DNA from: CAVWUA01 sp963758025
Lineage (GTDB): Bacteria; Planctomycetota; Planctomycetia; Isosphaerales; Isosphaeraceae
Assembly (NCBI GenBank): GCA_963758025.1
Contig: CAVWUA010000001.1
Coordinates: forward strand, 372,001-436,000
Direction of reading: 5' to 3'
DNA length: 64,000 bases
In this document: piece after piece, positions 32,197-40,806 of the stretch
Layout of the letters: each line of letters begins with the position of its first letter
Numbering within the stretch: the stretch's first letter is position 1
Program-made: the position numbers and the translations under genes
The notes under the pieces: model-generated
What the model saw: only the letters and a program-made list of their open reading frames with translations
The model's database searches: none
What the model was told of the DNA's origin: nothing

Positions 32197-33675
32197 ATGA
32201 TTATCGTCCCCGGACAGGCCGGCAAGGACCTGTGCGACCGCGATCTCGGGGTCACCCGCCGTGACCTGCTGCGGGTGGGGGGCTCGGGTCTGCTGGGCCT
32301 GTCGCTCGGCTCGATGCTCCAGCTTCAGTCCGCCAGCGCCGCCGAGGGGGCCAAGCCCCCCATCGGCAAGCCCGGCTGGGGCAAGGCCAAGAGCATCATC
32401 ATGGTCTATCTCCAGGGCGGCCCCAGCCACCTCGACCTCTGGGACCCCAAGGACAACGTCCCCGACAACGTCCGCAGCGTCTTCAAGCCGATCGACACCA
32501 AGACGCCCGGCACCCGGGTCACCGAGATCCTGCCGAAGCTCTCGCAGATCACCGACAAGTTCACGTTCCTCCGGTCGATGAGCTACACGCCCAACGGCCT
32601 GTTCAACCACACGGCCGCCATCTACCAGATGATGACCGGCTACACGACCGACAAGGTCAGCCCTTCCGGTCAGCTCGAACCGCCCAGCCCGAAGGACTTC
32701 CCGAACTTCGGCTCGCAGCTCATCCGGCTGCGGCCGACCGACGTGCCGATGCTGCCGTTCGTGATGCTGCCGCGGCCGTTGCAGGAGTCGAACGTCGTCG
32801 GCAAGGGGGGGACCGCCGGGTTCCTGGGCAAGGCGTTTGACCCGTACACGCTCTACCCCGACGGCGACGACATGGACATGGACAAGATGTCCAAGATCAA
32901 GGTCGATGACCTTCAGCTCCGGCCCGAGGTCTTCGCCATGCGCCTGGAACGACGGGCGAAGCTGCGGGCGGCGATCGACTCGGGGATGCCCGAGATCGAG
33001 AAGGCCGTCTCGGAATACGACCTGAACACCTACTACGACAAGGCGCTCCAGCTCGTCATCTCCGGTCGCGCACGTGATGCGTTCAACCTCAAGGCCGAGC
33101 CCGAGTCGATCCGCGACCTGTACGGCCGCAACACGTTCGGTCAGAGCTGCTTGCTGGCTCGCCGCCTGGTCGAGGCCGGCACGCGCGTCGTCGAGGTCAT
33201 CTGGCCGAAGGTCGCCAACAGCGACAACCACTCGTGGGACCACCACTCCGGCTTGACCGAGCGGATGAAGAACCAGTCGGCGCCGATGCTCGACGCGGGT
33301 CTCTCCGGCCTCCTGACCGACCTCGATCAGCGCGGCATGCTCGACGAGACCCTGGTCGTCGCCGTCGGTGAGTTCGGCCGCAGCCCGCAGAAGGGCGTCA
33401 GCACCTCGGGCAACGGCAACAGCGCCGACGGCCGCGACCACTGGCCGTACTGCTACACGGCCGTCGTCGCCGGCGCGGGCATCAAGCGCGGCCACGTCCA
33501 CGGCAAGTCGGACAAGACCGGCTCGGCCCCCGTCGAGGACCCGGTCCACCCGGGCGAGCTGCTCGCGACGATCTACCACGCCTTCGGCATCGAGCCGACG
33601 ACGATCGTGTACAACCACCTGAACCAGCCTCGCGAGCTGGTCAAGGCCGACGCCGTCACCCGGCTCTTCGGCTGA
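32197..33675 (+). CDS. DUF1501 domain protein, Tat-exported
   Basis: A 492-residue protein beginning DRDLGVTRRDLLRVGGSGLL, a twin-arginine signal, followed by a sulfatase/alkaline-phosphatase-like fold typical of DUF1501: SIIMVYLQGGPSHLDLWDPK, a central SNVVGKGGTAGFLGKAFDP, and VAVGEFGRSPQKG, then GRDHWPYCYTAVVAGAGIKRG near the C terminus. ATG at 32197 has GAGGAG about 9 bases upstream. It lies 65 bp after the DUF1549/DUF1553 gene, its near-universal partner in planctomycetes, and is followed by a strong terminator. Biochemical function unknown. Confidence 0.93.
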   Translation: MIIVPGQAGKDLCDRDLGVTRRDLLRVGGSGLLGLSLGSMLQLQSASAAEGAKPPIGKPGWGKAKSIIMVYLQGGPSHLDLWDPKDNVPDNVRSVFKPIDTKTPGTRVTEILPKLSQITDKFTFLRSMSYTPNGLFNHTAAIYQMMTGYTTDKVSPSGQLEPPSPKDFPNFGSQLIRLRPTDVPMLPFVMLPRPLQESNVVGKGGTAGFLGKAFDPYTLYPDGDDMDMDKMSKIKVDDLQLRPEVFAMRLERRAKLRAAIDSGMPEIEKAVSEYDLNTYYDKALQLVISGRARDAFNLKAEPESIRDLYGRNTFGQSCLLARRLVEAGTRVVEVIWPKVANSDNHSWDHHSGLTERMKNQSAPMLDAGLSGLLTDLDQRGMLDETLVVAVGEFGRSPQKGVSTSGNGNSADGRDHWPYCYTAVVAGAGIKRGHVHGKSDKTGSAPVEDPVHPGELLATIYHAFGIEPTTIVYNHLNQPRELVKADAVTRLFG

Positions 33676-33694
33676 TCGAGATTCCTTCAGCCAT

Positions 33695-33735
33695 GCCGGC
33701 CCGGACGGTTCGACGAACCGTCCGGGCCGGCTTTG
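33695..33735 (+). terminator. Rho-independent terminator
   Basis: A perfect 18-bp stem (GCCGGCCCGGACGGTTCG and its complement) with a tight loop, followed by TTTGTTT. It ends the giant-cytochrome/DUF1501 transcript. Confidence 0.93.
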
Positions 33736-33876
33736 TTTGAATTCCACCGGGCACGCGATGGCGTTTCCGCCCGTGCGTGTTACGATGAGAGGCATGCCAC
33801 CACCTCGTGGCCTGTACGGGTCGTCAGACCAAGCATTCTCGTGTTATCGCATCCCGATCCATCGAGGCAAACGTTG

Positions 33877-36422
33877 ATGTTCCATCTCCCGTTCCGCGGC
33901 GCGTGGATCGCCGCGTTGCTCGCGCTCGTTACGCTGACGTCGCGCACGTCGGCCGAGGACTCGCCCGCGAACCAGCTCAAGACGCCCGAGGGGTTCCAGG
34001 TCGATCTGATCTACTCGGTTCCCAAGGAAACGCAAGGGTCCTGGGTCAGCATGACGATGGACCCGAAAGGGCGGCTCATCGTCTCGGACCAGTACGGCAA
34101 GCTCTACCGCGTGACGCTCCCCGCCACGGACGTGAAGGACGGTCCCAAGATCGAACCGATCGCGGTCGAGATCGGCGAGGCGCAGGGGCTGCTCTGGGCA
34201 TTCGATAGCCTGTACGTCGTCGTCAACACCGGCGGCAAGTTCAAGAGCGGCCTGTACCGCGTCCGCGATACCGACGGCGACGATCAGCTCGACAAGGTGG
34301 AGATGCTCCGCCAGTTGAACGGGGGGGGCGAACACGGGCCGCACGCCGTCCTGCTCGACCCGGATGGCAAGTCCCTGACGGTCGTCTGCGGCGACGGCAC
34401 CCAGTTGACCGAGGTGGACGAATCGCGCGTGCCGCTCGTCTGGGGCGAGGACCACCTGCTGCCCCGCCTGCCCGACGGCAATGGTTTCATGCAGCGGAGT
34501 GCTCGCTCCCGGCGGCTGCATCTATCGGATCGATCCCGACGCCAAGAACTGGGAACTGGTCTCCGTCGGCTACCGGAACGAGTACGACGCCGCGTTCAAC
34601 CGCGACGGCGAACTGTTCACCTACGACGCCGACATGGAGTGGGACATGAATACCCCCTGGTATCGTCCCACGCGCGTCTGCCACGTCACCAGCGGCTCGG
34701 AATTCGGCTGGCGCAACGGCGCGGGCAAGTGGCCGGCCTATTACCCGGACAGCCTCCCGGCCGCCGTCAACATCGGCCCCGGCTCGCCGACCGGCGTCAC
34801 GTTCGGCTACGGCGCGAAGTTTCCGGCGAAGTACCAGGACGCTCTGTTCATCTGCGACTGGAGCTACGGCAAGCTCTACGCCGTCCACCTGAAGCCCGAA
34901 GGCTCCAGCTACACCGGCGAGCTTGAGGAGTTCATCACCGGCACCCCCCTGCCCCTGACCGATATCGTGGTCAACCCGAACGACGGGGCGATGTACTTCA
35001 CCGTCGGCGGGCGCCGGACGCAGTCGGGCCTGTACCGCGTCACCTACAAGGGGAAGGAATCGACGGCCCCGGCCGATGCGCACGATGCCAAGGGGGCCGA
35101 GGCCCGCGACATCCGGCACAAGCTGGAAGCGTTCCACACGCACCAGGACCCGGAGGCCGTCGAGACGGCCTGGCCGTACCTGAGCCATCCCGACCGCTTC
35201 ATTCGCTATGCCGCCCGCGTGGCGATCGAGCACCAGAACCCCGACACCTGGCGCGATCGTGCCCTGGCGGAGCAGAACCCGGTGGCCGCGATTCAATCGC
35301 TCCTGGCCCTCGTCCGCGTCAGCTCCACCGACCCGTTCCACCGCAAGCCCGACACGCCCGAGCCGGACCCCGCGCTCAAGCCCGCGATCCTCAAGGCGCT
35401 CGACCGCATCGCCTGGGATGACCTGAAGGTGAGCCAGAAGCTGGACCTGGTCCGGGTCTATTCGGTGCTGTTCAACCGCATGGGACGGCCCGATCCGCAG
35501 ACAACCACCCGCCTGGCCAAGCGGTTCGATGCGGTCTATCCGGCCGGAAGCCCCGAGCTGAATGGCGACCTCACCGCCCTGCTCGTCTATCTGGACGATC
35601 CCAACGTCGCCGCCAAGGCGGTCAACCTCTTGCGGAAAGCACCGACGCAGGAGGAGCAGATCGAGTACGCGCGGTCGTTGCGGGCGCTCAAGTCGGGCTG
35701 GACCCCCGAGCTGCGCAAGGACTATTTCTCCTGGTTCCTGCGCGCGTCGGAGTTCAAGGGCGGTAGCAGCTTCTCCAAGTTCATGGACAACATCAAGAAC
35801 GACGCGATCGCCACGCTCAGTGAAGCGGAAAAAACGGAACTGAAGCCGATCCTTGAAGCGAAGGCCACACCCGAGACACTCGCGGTGGACCAGCCCGAGC
35901 GGCCGTTCGTCAAGGAGTGGACCGTGAACGAACTGTTGCCGGCGGTCGAGTCGTCGATGGCAGGACGCGACTTCGACAAGGGGCGGGAGATGTTCGCGGC
36001 GGCCCGTTGCTTCTCGTGCCACCGCTATAACAACGAGGGCGGCTCGTTCGGTCCTGACCTGACCGGCGTCTCCGGCCGGTTCAGTCCGCGTGACTTGCTG
36101 GAGTCGATGGTCGAGCCGAGCAAGACGATCAGCGATCAGTATCAGGCCGTCATGATCGCTCTGAAGGATGGACGGATCGTCACGGGTCGTATCGTTAACC
36201 TCAACGGCAACAACCTGAACGTCAACACGGACATGCTCGACCCGAACGGGCAGGTCGGCATCAATCGGAACAACATCGAGGAAATCCAGCCCTCGCCGGT
36301 CTCGATGATGCCCGAGGGGTTGCTCAACACGTTGAACAAGGAAGAAGTGCTCGACCTGATGGCCTTCCTCCTGTCGCGGGGACCGCGAGCATCCGATGTT
36401 CCAGGATGCGGCCAAGCCGTGA
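33877..36422 (+). CDS. PVC-type heme-binding CxxCH protein with N-terminal propeller (two frameshifts)
   Basis: About 848 residues. Signal peptide MFHLPFRGAWIAALLALVTL, then a sugar-dehydrogenase-like beta-propeller (SMTMDPKGRLIVSDQYGKLYR; TPWYRPTRVCHVTSGSEFGW), a helical HEAT-like middle region, and a C-terminal cytochrome c domain with CFSCHRYNNEGGSFGPDLTG near residue 711, then EPSKTISDQYQAV. This is the PVC-type CxxCH architecture, thought to pass electrons from an oxidised sugar or alcohol; substrate unknown. Breaks lie near 34487 and at the G-run 36378-36381. Repairing the latter gives the natural end HPMFQDAAKP with a stop at 36420-36422, which is shorter than the unrepaired frame. It starts after the terminator, so it is probably a separate unit with the thioredoxin gene that follows. 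Confidence 0.9.
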
Positions 36423-36480
36423 TCGGCGTCATCGTTTCCCCTTGACCCATCATTGAAACCGCACCCGGGAGCATCGCACC

Positions 36481-37602
36481 ATGAACCGCATCTTCGGGAT
36501 GACTTCAATCGCCGCCCTGGCCGGGATTCTCTCGGTCGGGGCGGCCTCCGCCGTCGCGGAGGACGTGACGCCGTTGGAGATCGGAGCCGAGGCGCCGGAT
36601 TTCCACCTGCCTGGCGTCGATGGCAAGACCTACAGCCTGAAGGACTTCGCCGACGCGAAGGTTCTGGCCGTCATCTTCACGTGCAACCACTGTCCGACCG
36701 CCCAGGCGTATGAGGATCGCATCGCCAAACTGCACGCCGACTACAAGGAGAAGGGGGTTGCCGTCGTGGCGATCTCTCCCAACGACCCGAAAGCCGTGCG
36801 CCTGGATGAGCTGGGCTATACCGATCTGGACGACTCGTTCGAGGCGATGAAGCTGCGCGCGAAGGATCATCACTTCACCTATCCGTACCTCTACGACGGC
36901 GAGACGCAGGAAACCTCCAAGGCGTATGGCGTCCTGGCCACGCCGCACGTCTTCATTTTCGACGCCGATCGCAAGCTCCGCTACATCGGCCGGTTCGACG
37001 ATGGAGAGGTCAAGCCGCCGAAGTCGCACGATGCGCTCAACGCGGTCGAGGCTCTGCTAGCGGACAAGCCGGTCCCGGTCGAAAAGACCCGCGTCTTCGG
37101 TTGCTCGACCAAGTGGTCCGACAAGCGGGAATCGGCCCGCGAGTCGATCGAACGCTGGAACAAGGAGCCGGTCGCGCTGGAGCCGATCGACGAGAGCGGC
37201 GTGGAGAAACTCGCCAGGAACGCCACCGAGGACTTGCTCCTGGTCAACCTCTGGGCGACCTGGTGCGGGCCTTGCGTGGCCGAGTTGCCGGAACTCGTCG
37301 AGATGAACCGGATGTACCGCGGTCGGAAGTTCCGGATGGTCACCATCAGCATGGATGACCCGGAGAACAAGGACCAGGCGCTCGACGTGCTCAAGAAGAA
37401 CCACGTCTCCAGCACGAATTACATCCTCACGACCGAGGACCGCGACCGCTTCGCGGAGGCCCTGGACAAGGACTGGCCCGGCCCGATCCCCTACACGCTC
37501 CTGATCGCCCCTGGCGGGAAAGTGCTGTACCGCAAGGTGGGCGCGATCGACCCGCTGGAGGTCAAGCGTGCGATCGTCACCACGCTCGGCCGTACCTATT
37601 GA
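36481..37602 (+). CDS. Exported double thioredoxin-fold protein (redoxin + TlpA-like)
   Basis: A 373-residue protein with a signal peptide (cleavage near ASAVAED) and two thioredoxin folds. The first (about 30-200) is AhpC/redoxin-like with Cys68-x-x-Cys71 in FTCNHCPTAQAYE. The second (about 235-370) is TlpA/ResA-like with Trp261-Cys-Gly-Pro-Cys265 in ATWCGPCVAELPEL and a cis-Pro region in GPIPYTLLIAP. It probably keeps extracytoplasmic thiols or haem-attachment cysteines reduced; that fits the CxxCH protein encoded 58 bp upstream. The link is inference. Confidence 0.9.
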   Translation: MNRIFGMTSIAALAGILSVGAASAVAEDVTPLEIGAEAPDFHLPGVDGKTYSLKDFADAKVLAVIFTCNHCPTAQAYEDRIAKLHADYKEKGVAVVAISPNDPKAVRLDELGYTDLDDSFEAMKLRAKDHHFTYPYLYDGETQETSKAYGVLATPHVFIFDADRKLRYIGRFDDGEVKPPKSHDALNAVEALLADKPVPVEKTRVFGCSTKWSDKRESARESIERWNKEPVALEPIDESGVEKLARNATEDLLLVNLWATWCGPCVAELPELVEMNRMYRGRKFRMVTISMDDPENKDQALDVLKKNHVSSTNYILTTEDRDRFAEALDKDWPGPIPYTLLIAPGGKVLYRKVGAIDPLEVKRAIVTTLGRTY

Positions 37603-37618
37603 GGCCAGGAAACGAACG

Positions 37619-37656
37619 AACGGGTGCCGAGCGACTTCCTTCGCTCGGCACCCGTT
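37619..37656. terminator. Bidirectional hairpin terminator
   Basis: A perfect 16-bp stem (arms 37619-37634 and 37641-37656) with a 6-base loop, between two convergent genes that end at 37602 and 37666. The symmetrical AA...TT flanks suit termination in both directions. Confidence 0.85.
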
Positions 37657-37665
37657 CTGTGATTC

Positions 37666-39420
37666 TCAAGGGTTGGACTGGCCGTGGATGCCCGGGGGCG
37701 CCTCGGGCGGGGGCAGGTAGCCGAGCTTCCGCCGGGCATAGAAGCCGGCCCCCTGGTTGGCGAGGATCGTCGGGTTCCCCGTGTTGTAGAGCCGGCCGGT
37801 GAACTGGCCGCGAATCGTCCCCGGCCCGGCCTCGTCGTCGGTTGTCGGCGGCTGGTTGACCTCCGTCTGCTGAACATCGCCGAAGATGAAGTTCTTCGGC
37901 CGGTAGGTCGCCGCCATGACCGAGTTGATCAGGTCGCCACGATAACGCACAGGCCCGATCGTGCTCGGTGCCCGCGTTCCTTCGAGCCCCTGGGCATACG
38001 ACTGGAAGTGGAAGCCCGATCGGATCTCGCTCGCCTGCGCATTGCCAACGATCGTCGTGTGACCGATGTTGCCGTCGGACGTGATCGCGGCGTTCGTGAG
38101 GGCGTTTCCGGCGACCGGGACGTAAGCCGTCCGGCCAATGCCATACTGAAGCTGGCTCGGGTCGTTCGAGGTCAGCAGCCGCACGTTGGCCGGCCCGGCC
38201 GTCAGGCCATTGATCTGCCTGGCGGTGATCAGGCCGCCGTACAGACCGAAGCTGGCATAGCCACGGTACGGCTGGGGCACGCCCGCGTCGATCGCCTCGC
38301 CCTGAGAACCAGTCGGATCGCCCAGGCCACGGAGTAACCTCAGCCTGCCGATCGTCCCGTTGACATCCAGTCCGACCGCGTCGGCGGTTCCGCCGAAGGT
38401 GGCTGAGTTGATCCGCTCCACGCCGCTGAACCCGTTCAGGAACGGGAGCTCTCCGCGCGAGACCGTGAAGTTGCGCACCGTGCCGAGCACCGACAGGTTC
38501 CCCACGCTGGTCGCCCGCACCGCCGTCCGGCCTGTCGTCGAGACCGTCGGGAACTGGTACTGCAAGCCGGCTTGCTGGATCGGCGTGGCCGTCAAGGAGA
38601 TGAAGTCCAGCCCCTTCAACTCGCCATTGACCACGATGTTGACGGACGGAACCACTTGCGGCGTGCCGTTCGTGACAACCGTGGCGCTGCTATCGAAGAC
38701 CGTGTTGTAGATATGGTCAAGCCGGATGATCGGCGCGACCTTCAGTGGGGCATTCGCCTCACCGATCACGATGTCCATCGGCTGATCCTGAAGCGACGTG
38801 TCGATCGGCGCCTGGATGTCGTGGAACTGGAGCAGTTGCACGCCGGCCGGCAGGTAAATTTCCGTCCCAACATGGTTCGGGTCCCCCTCGGCCACCGGCC
38901 GAGTCTGTGCGAGGGAGAATCCGTTGAGCACAATCGAATGCACGCCGCTCAGCGAAAAGAGATTGTTGAAGAAGATCGTGCCGTCGGAGATCACCCGGGC
39001 CGAAGCGGTGACGTGCCCCTCGACATACGTGTTGCGGATGTCCGAACCGACGATCTGGATCGTATCGATCTGATCATTCAGCACGCCATCATTCGGCGTG
39101 ATGTCCGTCACGATGATCGAGCCAGGCCCCTTGACGGAGATCTCCCACTCGTCTCCCTCACGGTCCTGACCGCGGAGGATCTTGCCCTGATTATCCAGGG
39201 TTGCGATCGCCGCCGGGCCCACCCCGATCGGATGCGCGACCGTCGGATTCGATCCGGCCAGATCAACGCCCGACGGCTGCGGGACGTGGAGATTGTACGG
39301 CTGGTAATAACCGGGCGGGAGGGTGAGCAACTGGCGGCGTTCCAGCGCTTCGAGGCCCGATCCCAGCCTTTGCCGCACCGTATTCTGACGGTCCGGCCGC
39401 CTTCGCCTGAATTTTCTCAT
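37666..39420 (-). CDS. Secreted beta-rich protein with LE-x-LERRxLL motif
   Basis: A 584-residue protein. It begins with a very basic stretch (MRKFRRRRPDRQ) and then LEALERRQLLT at residues 23-33, the N-terminal motif of many large planctomycete surface or secreted proteins. The rest is rich in Gly, Val, Ile, Asn and Thr with repeated short beta-like stretches (for example TSVGNLSVLGTVRNFTVSRG and NGTIGRLRLLRGLG), resembling beta-helix or adhesin-like proteins. No enzyme motif or cysteine-rich region is seen. ATG at 39420 has GGGAG about 9 bases upstream. Function unknown; a cell-surface role is inferred from family style. Confidence 0.75.
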   Translation of the reverse strand: MRKFRRRRPDRQNTVRQRLGSGLEALERRQLLTLPPGYYQPYNLHVPQPSGVDLAGSNPTVAHPIGVGPAAIATLDNQGKILRGQDREGDEWEISVKGPGSIIVTDITPNDGVLNDQIDTIQIVGSDIRNTYVEGHVTASARVISDGTIFFNNLFSLSGVHSIVLNGFSLAQTRPVAEGDPNHVGTEIYLPAGVQLLQFHDIQAPIDTSLQDQPMDIVIGEANAPLKVAPIIRLDHIYNTVFDSSATVVTNGTPQVVPSVNIVVNGELKGLDFISLTATPIQQAGLQYQFPTVSTTGRTAVRATSVGNLSVLGTVRNFTVSRGELPFLNGFSGVERINSATFGGTADAVGLDVNGTIGRLRLLRGLGDPTGSQGEAIDAGVPQPYRGYASFGLYGGLITARQINGLTAGPANVRLLTSNDPSQLQYGIGRTAYVPVAGNALTNAAITSDGNIGHTTIVGNAQASEIRSGFHFQSYAQGLEGTRAPSTIGPVRYRGDLINSVMAATYRPKNFIFGDVQQTEVNQPPTTDDEAGPGTIRGQFTGRLYNTGNPTILANQGAGFYARRKLGYLPPPEAPPGIHGQSNP

Positions 39421-39829
39421 TGGGACGACTCCCTTCGCGAGACGCTCTCTGGGATGGTCCATCGTCGCCCGGTCCTGGCGTTTCCGATCCTGTGGATCGC
39501 GCTGGAGATATGGCCTGTCGCGGTCGTGGCGACCGACACAGGGCCTCAACTCCTTTCGGCGCAGCGATCTCGGCTATGCTCTAATCGTCGGCCCAGGATT
39601 CAGCGGAACTTCAGGCCGCTTCTTCCCATGAGCTGCGCAAGATGACGAGCGCGACGAACAGATCGGATGGACGTGCCGGACCGATGACGACGGTTGCCCC
39701 GGAACCGCTGGCGGAAGGCATTGCATCACGACGGCTGAACAGTATATTTCCAGGCCCCGATCGGTCGATGAAGTTCTCGATTCGTCGATCATGGATCGTT
39801 GCGGACCCGAATACGGAAGGAGCGACCGG
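39421..39829. other. Non-coding spacer between divergent genes
   Basis: About 400 bases between the minus-strand LE-LERRxLL gene and the plus-strand small lipoprotein. It probably carries both promoters; I see no supported gene, repeat or RNA. Confidence 0.4.
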
Positions 39830-40036
39830 ATGGAACGCCGTCGGAGGATCGCCGTTCTACTGCTGGGGGGAATCGTGGCAATCGGGTGTGGGGGCTGTGC
39901 CCATCGCCGACAGGCTTACGCCCCTCCGCGCGTCGGTCAGGGGGTTCACGTGCGGGCACCGTTCGTCGATATTCGGGTGCCGACCTCGACGCAGCCCGAC
40001 ATGCTGGGTTACGACGATGACGAGGACGACGATTGA
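39830..40036 (+). CDS. Small predicted lipoprotein
   Basis: A 68-residue protein. MERRRRIAVLLLGGIVAIGC is a lipoprotein-type signal with a Cys at residue 20 and another at 23 (AIGCGGC), so lipidation is likely. The mature part is short and polar and ends in an acidic run DDDEDDD. A strong GGAAGGAG lies about 8 bases upstream of the ATG. No homology is recognised. It lies 134 bp upstream of DUF2760 on the same strand. Confidence 0.7.
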   Translation: MERRRRIAVLLLGGIVAIGCGGCAHRRQAYAPPRVGQGVHVRAPFVDIRVPTSTQPDMLGYDDDEDDD

Positions 40037-40170
40037 TCGTCCGGTCCCCACGCGGGCGCGTTTTCAAAAGACGGCGTGTGTGGGTAAACTGGGGAGTGAT
40101 GCCGGGCCGGGTTGCGGAGGCCCGGCCGATGTCGCGCTTTGGACTCGCCGCCTCCCCAAAAGGATAGGAC

Positions 40171-40653
40171 TTGACGTTGAATCGCTTCTGGCTGGCTCTC
40201 CGTGCGTTCTGGATGACATTGACCGACCCTGCCTTCGCCGCTCGGGTCGAGCCGCTCTTCGAGCCGTCGCCCACCGGCCCCGACCTCCGCGTTCTCGCGG
40301 TCCTTCAGCGCGACGGTCGCCTCGTCGATTTCCTCCAGGAGGACATCGACGCCTACGCGGACGCTCAGATCGGCGCCGCGGTGCGCGACATCCACCGCGG
40401 GTGCCAGAAGGCCCTACGCGAATATCTGTCGTTCGAGCCGGTCTTGAACGCTCCGGAAGAATCTCGCGTCACCGTCCCGGCCGACTTCGACCCGGCCGCG
40501 ATTCGACTCTCGGGCAACGTTTCCGGCTCTCCCCCGTTCCAGGGGACCTTGAAGCACCACGGCTGGCGGGTCAGGTCCGTGCAACTGCCCGCCCTGCCCG
40601 GCGCCCAGGGGGACCAGTCGGTCATCTCTCCGGCCGAGGTCGAAATCGTTTGA
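40171..40653 (+). CDS. DUF2760 domain protein
   Basis: A 160-residue protein with the DUF2760 pattern: an N-terminal helix (FWLALRAFWMTLTDPAFAARV), then LAVLQRDGRLVDFLQEDIDAY, CQKALREYLSFEPVL, and a final beta-rich part ending HHGWRVRSVQLPALPG. TTG start with AAGGAT upstream. Genes of this family sit beside Hsp70-like proteins in planctomycetes and some deltaproteobacteria, as here, 153 bp before one. It may be a dedicated partner of that chaperone; function unproven. Confidence 0.88.
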   Translation: MTLNRFWLALRAFWMTLTDPAFAARVEPLFEPSPTGPDLRVLAVLQRDGRLVDFLQEDIDAYADAQIGAAVRDIHRGCQKALREYLSFEPVLNAPEESRVTVPADFDPAAIRLSGNVSGSPPFQGTLKHHGWRVRSVQLPALPGAQGDQSVISPAEVEIV

Positions 40654-40806
40654 TCTTTTTGATGGGCCACGGAGGGTACAGAGATCACTCATGGGAGGAA
40701 GGTTGATGGCGGAACCGTGACTGATTCTTTTCTCGACCATCGACCACGTTCCATGAACCATGCTCCATTCCATTAGTGCCTCATCCCACCTCTCGGGACC
40801 GCTTCC

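Noticed and set aside
39642..40706. Open frame of about 350 codons spanning the small lipoprotein and DUF2760
   Set aside because: It reads in a different frame from both recognised genes and its residues are Arg/Pro-rich noise typical of shadow frames.
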